The notes below the pieces were generated by a model, which was not told the origin of the DNA, ran no database searches, and saw nothing but the letters and a program-made list of their open reading frames with translations. DNA of 64,000 nt, from the NCBI GenBank assembly GCA_016707895.1, contig JADJGV010000010.1, positions 334,363-398,362 of the forward strand, written 5' to 3'. The translations under genes and the position numbers were made by a program. This document shows positions 32,620-40,849 of the stretch, in pieces. The DNA comes from Myxococcales bacterium (GTDB taxonomy: Bacteria; Myxococcota_A; Polyangia; Haliangiales; Haliangiaceae). Each line of letters starts with the position of its first letter. The first letter of the stretch is position 1.

Positions 32620-34851
32620 TTACTGCGTGGGGTCGTCGCGGTTCTGGCCGTTGCCGCCGCCCAGGCGGTCCCAGACGTTGACCGGGCCGGTGTTGTTCGA
32701 CGGCCGGCCGCTGCCGGTGCCGCCGGACGGGCGGGTGCCGCCGGGGTCGACGGGCTTGGCGGCGATGATGGGGACGCTGAAGGCCTTGGACTCGCCGTCG
32801 CCGGCCTGGACCTCGAGGCGCATGGTGCCGCCGATGGGCTTGAGGCGGGCGAGCTCGTCGGTGGTGAGCTGCGCGAAGCCGGAGGCGTCGGCGACCTTGG
32901 CGCCGGCGACCGACAGCACGATGTAGCCGGGGGTCAGGCCGGCGCCGGCGAGGCCGCCCTTCTTGACGTCGATCGACGTGATGATCGCGCCCTTGGTGAC
33001 GTCGGGGTAACGCCACGCGAGCAGCGGGAAGGTCGGGACGGCGGTGACGCCCTCGACGGTGGCGCTGGCCTGGTAGGCGGCGAGCATCTTGCCGACCTGA
33101 TCGGCGGTGACGGTGACGCTGGCGAAGCCGACGAACTGCTTGCCGGCGCCGCCGGTGTACTCCTCCCAGTACGCCTCGGGCGGCGCCGAGAAGTTGCCGC
33201 TGGCCTTGAACGCGCGGGCGACGCCGGCGCGCGCGTCACGGACGGCGCGGCGGGCCTGGGCGCTGCGGGCGTCGCGCTCGGCGGCGGACAGCTTGGCGGC
33301 GCGGGCCTCGCGGTACTGCGCGGCGACCTGGGTGGTCCAGGCGGCGTCGCCGATCTTGCCCTCGAGCGCGACCGCGAGGCCGTCGAGCGCGGCGTCGCCG
33401 GCCTCGGCCACGGCGTCGTCGGAGGTCGGCGCCAGCCCCGACACGCCGGTGCACTGGAAGCCGCCGGCGGCGTCGACGCAGCCGGCCGCCAGCGCGGCGT
33501 CGGTGGTCACCCACGCCGGGCGCGCCTCGGCCGACGCGCCGGTCTTCTGGCCGCGGCCGGGCGCGGCGCTGCCCTTGCCGCCGAACGTCTTGTAGGCGAA
33601 GAACGCGGCGCCGCCGAGCACGACGGTGGCGATCGCCGCGGTGAACGCCACGCCGAGCCCGCCGCCGCGGCCGCTCATCGCCGCCTCGGCCACGGTGGTC
33701 GCGACCTTCTTGGGCTGCGGCTTGCGCTCGCGCACCTCCTTGATCAGCTTGACCAGCTCGGCGCCGATGTTCGGCTTGGGCAGCTTGGCCAGGTTGGCGA
33801 GCAGCCCCTCGGGGGCGGCGCAGGTCAGCGGCCCCTTGCAGTCGTGGCACTTGAGATCGGGCGGCGTCGCGAACTTCAACACCTCGTAGTGGGTGTCGAC
33901 GTCGATCAGCTGACCGGCGGTGGTGCTGCACTTGGGGCAGGTGTACGGCAGCGTGAACGACGCCACCGACGCCTTGGGCCCGAGATCCTCGGGCCGGGTG
34001 AGCTTGTCGAGGAAGCCCGGCGGCACCGCGGTCAGGTAGATCGCCTCGACCAGCGGGGTCACCTGCTGCACCAGCCCGCGCCACTCGGCGGCGCCCGCCG
34101 GCTCGATCTTGCCGACCCCGGCGACGTCGACGACGATGGCGCCCTCGAGGCCCTCGGCCAGCTTGTCGCGGGGGAAGGTCTTGTCGAGATCGCCGGCGAG
34201 CTTGATGAAGGTGACCCGGCCCTCGATGGTCTTGTCGACCCGCAGCTTCCGCGCGCTGTCGGCGATCGCGTACGACAGCTTCGACGCGAGGAAGCTGGCG
34301 ATGTCGGGATCGATCTCGTACTTCTCCTGGCCCGCCAGGTACGAGAAGTACGTGACCGGATCCTCGTTGAAGTACTGCATCTCGCCGCAGCTGGCGCACG
34401 CGCGCTGCGCCGGCTTCATCGACTTGATCAGCTCGTGATCGCGGTCGGCCTGCAGCAGCACGCGGTCGTCGCGGTCGCAGTAGTCGCAGTGGTACGGCGC
34501 GTAGAAGCTGTAGACCCGGCCGATGCCGGCGAAGTTGGCGACCATGTTCAGCTGGTCGACGATCTTCGGCGCGCACTCGACCAGGATGATCCGCTGCGCG
34601 ACCTTGCCGACGCCGTTGATGAAGTCGACCCACTCGCGGATGCCGAACGACGACACCTTGCGGATGTCGCCGAGGTCGAGGATCAGCGTCCCCGACTTGA
34701 CGCTGTCGGCGAGCCGCTTGCCCTCGAACGCCTCGTCGATCGTGCCGGCCAGCTTGAGGCACACCAGGTCGCCGTCGGCGAAGCGATCGATCTGCAGCTT
34801 CGGCGGCGGCGGCGAGATGGCGGTGGCGGTGGGCAGGGCGGCTGGTTCCAT
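32620..34851 (-). CDS. Double STAS/zinc-ribbon, transmembrane, PDZ protein
   Basis: The product has 743 residues. A STAS domain (about 20-118; LVCLKLAGTIDEAFEG, LILDLGDIRKVSSFGIREW) is followed by a CDYC...CASC zinc ribbon (about 120-160). A second STAS-like domain (about 205-300; VVDVAGVGKIEPAGAAEW) is followed by another ribbon, CPKC...CHDC (about 304-340). One TM helix lies at about 397-418, then a region with two Cys and a PDZ domain (about 610-690; GAIITSIDVKKGGLAGAGLTPG). The N-terminal half is probably cytosolic and the PDZ periplasmic, by the positive-inside rule. In STAS1 the Ser pair that could be phosphorylated is kept; in STAS2 it reads EPAG. The HATPase gene lies 15 bp upstream, and a GAGG Shine-Dalgarno precedes the ATG. 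Confidence 0.8.
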   Translation of the reverse strand: MEPAALPTATAISPPPPKLQIDRFADGDLVCLKLAGTIDEAFEGKRLADSVKSGTLILDLGDIRKVSSFGIREWVDFINGVGKVAQRIILVECAPKIVDQLNMVANFAGIGRVYSFYAPYHCDYCDRDDRVLLQADRDHELIKSMKPAQRACASCGEMQYFNEDPVTYFSYLAGQEKYEIDPDIASFLASKLSYAIADSARKLRVDKTIEGRVTFIKLAGDLDKTFPRDKLAEGLEGAIVVDVAGVGKIEPAGAAEWRGLVQQVTPLVEAIYLTAVPPGFLDKLTRPEDLGPKASVASFTLPYTCPKCSTTAGQLIDVDTHYEVLKFATPPDLKCHDCKGPLTCAAPEGLLANLAKLPKPNIGAELVKLIKEVRERKPQPKKVATTVAEAAMSGRGGGLGVAFTAAIATVVLGGAAFFAYKTFGGKGSAAPGRGQKTGASAEARPAWVTTDAALAAGCVDAAGGFQCTGVSGLAPTSDDAVAEAGDAALDGLAVALEGKIGDAAWTTQVAAQYREARAAKLSAAERDARSAQARRAVRDARAGVARAFKASGNFSAPPEAYWEEYTGGAGKQFVGFASVTVTADQVGKMLAAYQASATVEGVTAVPTFPLLAWRYPDVTKGAIITSIDVKKGGLAGAGLTPGYIVLSVAGAKVADASGFAQLTTDELARLKPIGGTMRLEVQAGDGESKAFSVPIIAAKPVDPGGTRPSGGTGSGRPSNNTGPVNVWDRLGGGNGQNRDDPTQ

Positions 34852-34866
34852 GGGAGACCTCGGGGG

Positions 34867-35799
34867 CTACGCGAGCTCGCCGAACAGATGGAGCGAGCGC
34901 GCGAGGGTCCGGACCTCGCGCAGGTTGAGATCGAGCTCGAGCACCGCGGTCACCTCGGTGTGGCGACCGCGCGCGACGTCGAAGAAGATGGCCAGCGCGT
35001 TGTGGTGGCAGACGCTCATGCCCAGGCCGGCGCCGCCGTGGCTGGTGTCCATCTCGCCGCCGGCCAGGCCGCGGGCCAGGCCGTCGACGACGTGCTTGCG
35101 CTGGAGCCCCCCGAAGCGGTCGCGCACCTGCACCACGACGCGGGTGCCGTCGGTGGCGCAGCGCAGCCGGGCGGCGTCGTCGGGGGCCAGGTGCACCACG
35201 GCCTTGCGATCGCCGGCGTAGCGGGGCACGCCGCGCTCGTCGACCGGCGCGTCGTACATCGCGTTCATCAACAGCTCGTGGACCAGCTCGCTGGCCATCT
35301 CGGCCAGGCGCTTGGGCACCTGCAGCGCGGTCACGAAGTCCTGGACGCGCGCCACGACGCGGTCACGCTCGTCGGTGGTGGTGACCCGCTCGTCGAAGCC
35401 GGTGTGGCCCCAGTCGAGGTACGCGCTGAGCGGCGCCGAGCCGGCGGCCTCGTCGCGCGCGCGGCGCAGCAGCATCATCAGCTCCCACGGCCGCGGCGCG
35501 CTCTCGAAGTCCTTGCGGCCGAGCACGTGCATGACCTGCGGGCACTCGGCCATATAGCGCAGCGCGCGCTTGAGCGGCTCCGCGGTCCACAGCACGCCGC
35601 GGGCGCCGGGGTTGGCGCGCAGCGCCGCCACCACCGCGTCGCCGTCGAAGGCGTCGGCGCAGACCAAGCGCGCGCCAGCGGCGGCCGCCGGCAGCGCCGC
35701 CGGATCTTCGATCAGGCTGGCCTCGATGCCAGAAGACAGGAAGTGGCGCAAGACCCGGCGCCCGACCAGCTTGTTGCGTTCAAGTACGATGGCTCGCAT
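34867..35799 (-). CDS. Pseudo-receiver plus RsbW-like HATPase protein, partner of the STAS-PDZ gene
   Basis: The product has 310 residues and the same layout as 20387-21418. An N-terminal receiver-like fold (MRAIVLERNKLVGRRVL, RLVCADAFDGD, GVLWTAEP) lacks the acidic Mg2+ pair (Glu-Arg instead). The GHKL ATPase has N-box VHELLMNAMYDAPVDERG, DRFGGL and GGAGLGMSVCHHNA. The phrase ELLMNA(M/L)YDAPVD is shared with the paralogue, which shows common descent. Without a phospho-His domain, kinase activity would be on a protein Ser/Thr, as in SpoIIAB/RsbW. Its operon mate carries the STAS domains such kinases act on. The ATG at 35799 fits the domain start; a GTG six bases upstream is possible. Confidence 0.82.
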   Translation of the reverse strand: MRAIVLERNKLVGRRVLRHFLSSGIEASLIEDPAALPAAAAGARLVCADAFDGDAVVAALRANPGARGVLWTAEPLKRALRYMAECPQVMHVLGRKDFESAPRPWELMMLLRRARDEAAGSAPLSAYLDWGHTGFDERVTTTDERDRVVARVQDFVTALQVPKRLAEMASELVHELLMNAMYDAPVDERGVPRYAGDRKAVVHLAPDDAARLRCATDGTRVVVQVRDRFGGLQRKHVVDGLARGLAGGEMDTSHGGAGLGMSVCHHNALAIFFDVARGRHTEVTAVLELDLNLREVRTLARSLHLFGELA

Positions 35800-35879
35800 C
35801 GACACCTGGCGCCGGGATGTCCAGCACCGTTACCGAAGGCTAGCAGACTTGAATAGCCGCCTCAACGAAACGGTCATGA

Positions 35880-35885
35880 TACGGT
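35880..35885 (+). promoter_or_regulatory. -10 box TACGGT of the TPR gene
   Basis: TACGGT ends 7 nt before the ATG at 35893 and covers the alternative GTG at 35884, which argues against that GTG as the start. Confidence 0.6.
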
Positions 35886-35892
35886 GAACGCG

Positions 35893-37011
35893 ATGCGGAC
35901 GACGATGCGTAGGCAGCTTGCGGCCATGTCGGTGGCGGTCGCCCTGTGTGGGGCGTCGTCGATGGCGCGCGCGGGTGACGGCGAGCTGATCGACACGGTC
36001 GCCACCACCCGGCCGCGCGCCGAGCTGTCGGCGTACCTGGTGAAGGCGGCGGAGGCGGCGGCGCAGAAGCGCAGCTTCGCCAAGGCGATCGCGCTGTACC
36101 AGGCGCTGGTGGTGGCCCGCGGCCCGGCCAGCCCCGAGGCCGAGCGGCTGGCGACCCTGTGGACGCTGGCCGGCCAGGCCGAGGAGGCGGCGCGGGTGTA
36201 CGTGGCGTTCGCCGGCGCGACCGCCGACGCCGCCGCCGCGACCAAGGCCAAGGCCGAGGCCGCCCGCCTGACCGCGCGCCCCGACCCGTTCGCCAAGCAG
36301 CTCGAGCTGCCGACGATGGCCGCCGAGGCCAAGCAGGCGTTCAAGCAGGGCCGCGCGGCCTTCGCCAAGAAGCAGTACGGCGACGCGCTGGTCAGCTACC
36401 AGATGGGCTACGCGCTGGCGCCCGACCTGCCGGGCTTCCTCCGCGAGCTGGGCGCCACCTACGACAAGCTCGGCGCCACCGACAAGAAGCTCGAGTTCTA
36501 CCGCGCCTACCTGCTCAAGCGACCGTTCGGCAAGAACGCCGACGCGGTGCGCGCCGAGCTGGGCAGGGACCCCAAGACGCTGGGCTCGCTGGCGATGACC
36601 ACCAGCCTGCCGTGCGACGAGATCTGGCTCAACCGCCAGCGGGTGCCGGCGATGCCGGGCAAGCCGTTCACGGTCGCCCCCGGCAACTACAAGGCGATGT
36701 GCCTGTCGCGCAAGTACGAGATCGCGATCTTCGAGTACGCGACCGTGGCCGCCGGCAAGGGCGAGGTCATCCGCTTCAACTGGGCGATCGTCGTCAACCA
36801 GCTCGAGAACCCGTACGGGCGGATCGCGATCGAGAACCCCCGCGCGGCCGGCGAGCTGCTCGACCTCGGCGTCAGCTCACCCGAGGTCGGGGTGATGGTG
36901 GCCGGCGACGGCCGGGCGCTCAAGATGGTGCTCAAGGACGACAGCGGCAGCCGGACCGAAGAACGCTCGGTGCGCATCAAGCCGGGCGAGCGCTACGTCG
37001 TGAAATGGTGA
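35893..37011 (+). CDS. Secreted TPR protein
   Basis: The product has 372 residues: a signal peptide (cleavage near ARA-GDG, about residue 27), TPR helices at about 35-110 and again at about 130-200 (KQAFKQGRAAFAKKQYGDALVSYQMGYALAP is a textbook repeat), and a C-terminal beta-rich domain (about 220-372; LPCDEIWLNRQRVPAMPGKPFTVAPGNYKAMC) that resembles a PEGA-like fold. It is probably periplasmic. The kinase gene begins 17 bp after its stop and has its own -10 box, so the two may be transcribed both together and separately. A role as the kinase's envelope partner is inferred from position only. Confidence 0.8.
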   Translation: MRTTMRRQLAAMSVAVALCGASSMARAGDGELIDTVATTRPRAELSAYLVKAAEAAAQKRSFAKAIALYQALVVARGPASPEAERLATLWTLAGQAEEAARVYVAFAGATADAAAATKAKAEAARLTARPDPFAKQLELPTMAAEAKQAFKQGRAAFAKKQYGDALVSYQMGYALAPDLPGFLRELGATYDKLGATDKKLEFYRAYLLKRPFGKNADAVRAELGRDPKTLGSLAMTTSLPCDEIWLNRQRVPAMPGKPFTVAPGNYKAMCLSRKYEIAIFEYATVAAGKGEVIRFNWAIVVNQLENPYGRIAIENPRAAGELLDLGVSSPEVGVMVAGDGRALKMVLKDDSGSRTEERSVRIKPGERYVVKW

Positions 37012-37016
37012 TGTGG

Positions 37017-37022
37017 TAGCGT
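37017..37022 (+). promoter_or_regulatory. -10 box TAGCGT of the cytosolic kinase gene
   Basis: TAGCGT, six bases, then GTG at 37029. It lies only 6 bp after the stop of the TPR gene. Confidence 0.6.
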
Positions 37023-37028
37023 GGGGGC

Positions 37029-38330
<1,302 letters not shown>

Positions 38331-38338
38331 GACCTTGC

Positions 38339-38410
38339 GAGGGTCTTTCGCAAAGACCCTCCCCCACAAGACGTGGGGCCCCCACCCGAAACCACCCGAA
38401 ACGCGAGACC
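38339..38410 (+). repeat. REP-like element D / double-hairpin 3' element
   Basis: Eight bases after the kinase stop: a 10-bp stem with a 3-nt loop (38339-38361), directly followed by CCCCAC-AAGAC-GTGGGG (38362-38378) and a tail CACCCGAAACCACCCGAAAC plus GCGAGAC. The order and sequence match elements C and E. It could act as a transcription terminator or 3' protecting structure for the kinase mRNA, although no T-tract follows. Confidence 0.8.
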
Positions 38411-38434
38411 GGGATCCGTGCGGCCGGGCCGGCG

Positions 38435-40069
38435 TCAGTAGCTGACGCCGAAGGCGCCGACCACCTTGGTGCGCTTCTTGTCGGCGAACACCGCGACCGG
38501 GTACGCGGTGCCGTCGTCGTTGCGGACGAACGCAGCCGACACGCCGACCTTGAGCCCGGCGGCGTCGGCCTTGGCCACGGTGACCGGCGTCGCCGTGCTC
38601 GAGCGCTTCTCGAAGCCCTGCTTGGCGCAGTAGCTGCGGTAGATCAGCTTGCCGGTGTCGAAGTTGATGGCCTCGACCCGGTTGGTCTCCTTCCACACCT
38701 TGCACACCGGCTCCTTCCAGGTCTCCTTCTTGAAGGTGATGGCGAAGGCGTCGCCCTCCTCCTTCATCGTCGCGATGGTGCCGCTCGAGCCGCCCGAGGT
38801 GCCGTTGGCGTACAGCACCACCGGCTTGGGCAGGCCGACGCCGTCGTTGCCGCGGTTGGTGTCGAACTCGATCTTCTCCGACGCCAGCGCGTGCCAGATC
38901 GCGGTGCGCACGCCCCAGCGCCGGGCGAAGCCGAGCGCGTAGCGCCCCCAGAAGGTCTGGGCGGCCGGGTTGCGCACGAAGCAGATCGCCGCGGCGCTCG
39001 CCAGCTGGCTGCCGATCGCGTCCTTGAACGCGTCGCGCAGCTCGTCCTGGGTGCGCGGCGCGCGGGCGGTGAGGTAGGTGGCCAGGTGGGTGCGCAGCGT
39101 CGCGTCGCAGCCGTCGAGCAGCTTCTTGTTGTGGGCGCGCTCGTCGTCGACCAGCTTGAAGGTCCACGCCAGCAGCGCGCCGTGCTTGGCCTGATCGTCG
39201 GCGAAGGCCGCGGTCGCCGCGGCCGGCAGCGCGTCGATCACCTTGGCCACGCCGCTGTCCTTGGCGGCCTCGGCGGCGAACTTCTCGGCCTGGGCCTTGA
39301 CCGCCTGCTGGACCCGCACGAAGCGCAGCTTGGCGTTGAGGCGATCGCGCGGATCGATCGTCGCGGCGGCCAGCTCCTTGTCGAAGCGCGCGCGATCGAG
39401 GCCGAGGGCGTCGGCCTTGCAGATCGCCCAGCGGCCGATCGAGCCGTGGTAGCTGTCGACGCACTGCTCGACGAACGCCAGCTTGAGGTGCTCGGACGGC
39501 GCCGCGGCGGTGTCCAGCATCTCGGCGTACGACATGAAGTCCATGCCGTACGAGGTGACCAGCAGGTCCTTGGCCACCAGCGCCTGCGTGCGGGCGTCGA
39601 CGTCGGCGAACCGGGTGTCCTTGGGCGCGCGGGTCGGCGCCTCGATCCGGGCGCGGCCGGGCGTCTGCGCGGCGATCAGGTCGGCGACGTCGCCGGCGCC
39701 GAGGCCGTAGAACGCGAGGAAGCCCTTCCACAGCGGCGTCAGCTTGGCCTGGAGATCGGGGTTGCCCGGGAACTTGCACAGCGCGTTGGCGAGGAACAGC
39801 GCGGTGTCGAGCTCGGCCTCGACCAGCGGCACGCCGTCCCACTGCTTGGCCACCTGGTTGGCGACGAAGTCGGGATCGGCGCCGCCGGTGAGGTCCTTGG
39901 GGGCGACGGCGGGGCAGAACGCCGCCTGCTTGCCGGCCATCGAGGCCTTGATCCAGCCCTCGCGGTCCTGGTTCTTGTCGGGCAGCTCGGCGCGGGCGGT
40001 GGCGGTGGCGCCGACGGTGACGGCGCAGCCGAGGACGATGGTGGCGATCGAGCGCTTGAGGCGAGGCAC
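38435..40069 (-). CDS. Exported protein of unknown function (544 aa)
   Basis: The product has 544 residues with a Sec signal peptide (MPRLKRSIATIVLG ... ATARAELPD). The mature protein is mainly alpha-helical and Ala-rich to about residue 400 with several spaced Cys (AAFCPAV, ANALCKF, VEQCVD, WAICKAD, DGCDA, AAICFV). A beta-rich C-terminal part follows (VVLYANGTSGGSSGT, KLIYRSYCAKQGF). I recognise no family. The start is GTG (40067-40069) with an AAGGAA Shine-Dalgarno 6 nt upstream. It follows the small lipoprotein gene by 110 bp on the same strand and may share its predicted sigma-54 promoter. Confidence 0.75.
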   Translation of the reverse strand: MPRLKRSIATIVLGCAVTVGATATARAELPDKNQDREGWIKASMAGKQAAFCPAVAPKDLTGGADPDFVANQVAKQWDGVPLVEAELDTALFLANALCKFPGNPDLQAKLTPLWKGFLAFYGLGAGDVADLIAAQTPGRARIEAPTRAPKDTRFADVDARTQALVAKDLLVTSYGMDFMSYAEMLDTAAAPSEHLKLAFVEQCVDSYHGSIGRWAICKADALGLDRARFDKELAAATIDPRDRLNAKLRFVRVQQAVKAQAEKFAAEAAKDSGVAKVIDALPAAATAAFADDQAKHGALLAWTFKLVDDERAHNKKLLDGCDATLRTHLATYLTARAPRTQDELRDAFKDAIGSQLASAAAICFVRNPAAQTFWGRYALGFARRWGVRTAIWHALASEKIEFDTNRGNDGVGLPKPVVLYANGTSGGSSGTIATMKEEGDAFAITFKKETWKEPVCKVWKETNRVEAINFDTGKLIYRSYCAKQGFEKRSSTATPVTVAKADAAGLKVGVSAAFVRNDDGTAYPVAVFADKKRTKVVGAFGVSY

Positions 40070-40179
40070 GGTGTTCCTTGGTGAGGGGAGCCCACGATGG
40101 TGCACGATCGCGCCGCCCCGGCGGCGGCGTCCCCCCACGCATTTCCGGCCACCCCGTGCGGCGGTGTGCCGCGGCGGCC

Positions 40180-40677
40180 TCACGGCATCGCGGCCGGCCA
40201 GTCCATCTGGCGGTCGAGGGCCCACAGGTCCTGCTCCTCGAACGTCATGCCATCGGGGCCGAGCACGCGCAGCGAGCTGGCGATGACGTCGGCGGTGGCG
40301 ACCTGCGCGGGGATCTCGAGGTGGTCGATCTCGAAGCTGCACCAGCTCTTGGGCTTGCAGGCGTAGCGGCGGCCCGACATCGACCAGAAGTCGAAGTCCT
40401 TCTCGAACGGCGTGCCGACCTTGACCTTGACCCGCTGCCCGGCCTTGTCGGCGTAGCGCATCATGATCCCGTAGCCGGCGACGGTCTTGTCCGAGAAGTT
40501 GTAGGCCTTGACCGCGATGCTGCCGCGCTCGCCAGGGGTGACCTTCTGGACGGTGAACGCGAGCGGCGCGCCGGTGGCGGGCTTGGGCGGCGGGGCGCCG
40601 CCGCTGGCGCCGCTGCTGGAGCACGCGACGGCGGGGAGCGACAGGGCGAGAGCGAAGGCGGCGAGCAGGCGAGACAT
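40180..40677 (-). CDS. Small lipoprotein of unknown function
   Basis: The product has 165 residues: a lipoprotein signal (ALSLPAVACSSSG), a short Gly/Pro linker, then a compact beta-sandwich-like domain (LAFTVQKVTPGERGSIAVKAYNFSDKTVAGYGIMM). Two Cys (YACKPKSWCSF) could pair. The content suggests an Ig-like or DUF-type domain. An AAAGGA Shine-Dalgarno lies several bases before the ATG. This is a first gene with a leader, unlike most in this window, which fits the sigma-54-type promoter seen 50-65 bp upstream. Confidence 0.75.
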   Translation of the reverse strand: MSRLLAAFALALSLPAVACSSSGASGGAPPPKPATGAPLAFTVQKVTPGERGSIAVKAYNFSDKTVAGYGIMMRYADKAGQRVKVKVGTPFEKDFDFWSMSGRRYACKPKSWCSFEIDHLEIPAQVATADVIASSLRVLGPDGMTFEEQDLWALDRQMDWPAAMP

Positions 40678-40725
40678 CGGGATCCTTTCGCGCGGCGACC
40701 CAGCGTCGCCGGCGGCGGGCGCTAG

Positions 40726-40741
40726 TACACGGCGCGTGCCA
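40726..40741 (-). promoter_or_regulatory. Candidate sigma-54 promoter (TGGCACG-N4-GTGTA)
   Basis: On the minus strand, TGGCACG (40741-40735) is a perfect -24 half. After four bases, GTGTA stands where TTGC(A/T) is expected. The -12 half is therefore weaker, with T for C at the usual GC. The start would be near 40714, leaving a leader of about 37 nt with a Shine-Dalgarno before the lipoprotein ATG. Confidence 0.5.
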
Positions 40742-40791
40742 GCCGGCGCGGCGGGGGATGTCGCCGGGTTGCGCGGCGGCGGCGGTGGCGC

Positions 40792-40830
40792 GCTGCCAGA
40801 TCTGGCAGCGGCGCTGCCGGATGCGGCAGC
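40792..40830. promoter_or_regulatory. Tandem 18-bp palindromes, probable activator binding sites
   Basis: Site 1 (40792-40809) is GCTGCCAGATCTGGCAGC, a perfect palindrome. Site 2 (40813-40830) is GCTGCCGGATGCGGCAGC, with identical arms and an asymmetric centre. Their starts are 21 bp apart, about two helical turns. They lie upstream of the sigma-54-type promoter and directly after the sigma-54 activator gene, a classical enhancer position. Confidence 0.65.
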
Positions 40831-40849
40831 GTCGACGGCGGGCTGCGGG

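Noticed and set aside
40794..40809. A second sigma-54-like TGGCAG...GC match inside the palindromes on the plus strand
   Set aside because: It follows from the palindrome arms, and no gene lies downstream on that strand for several kilobases.
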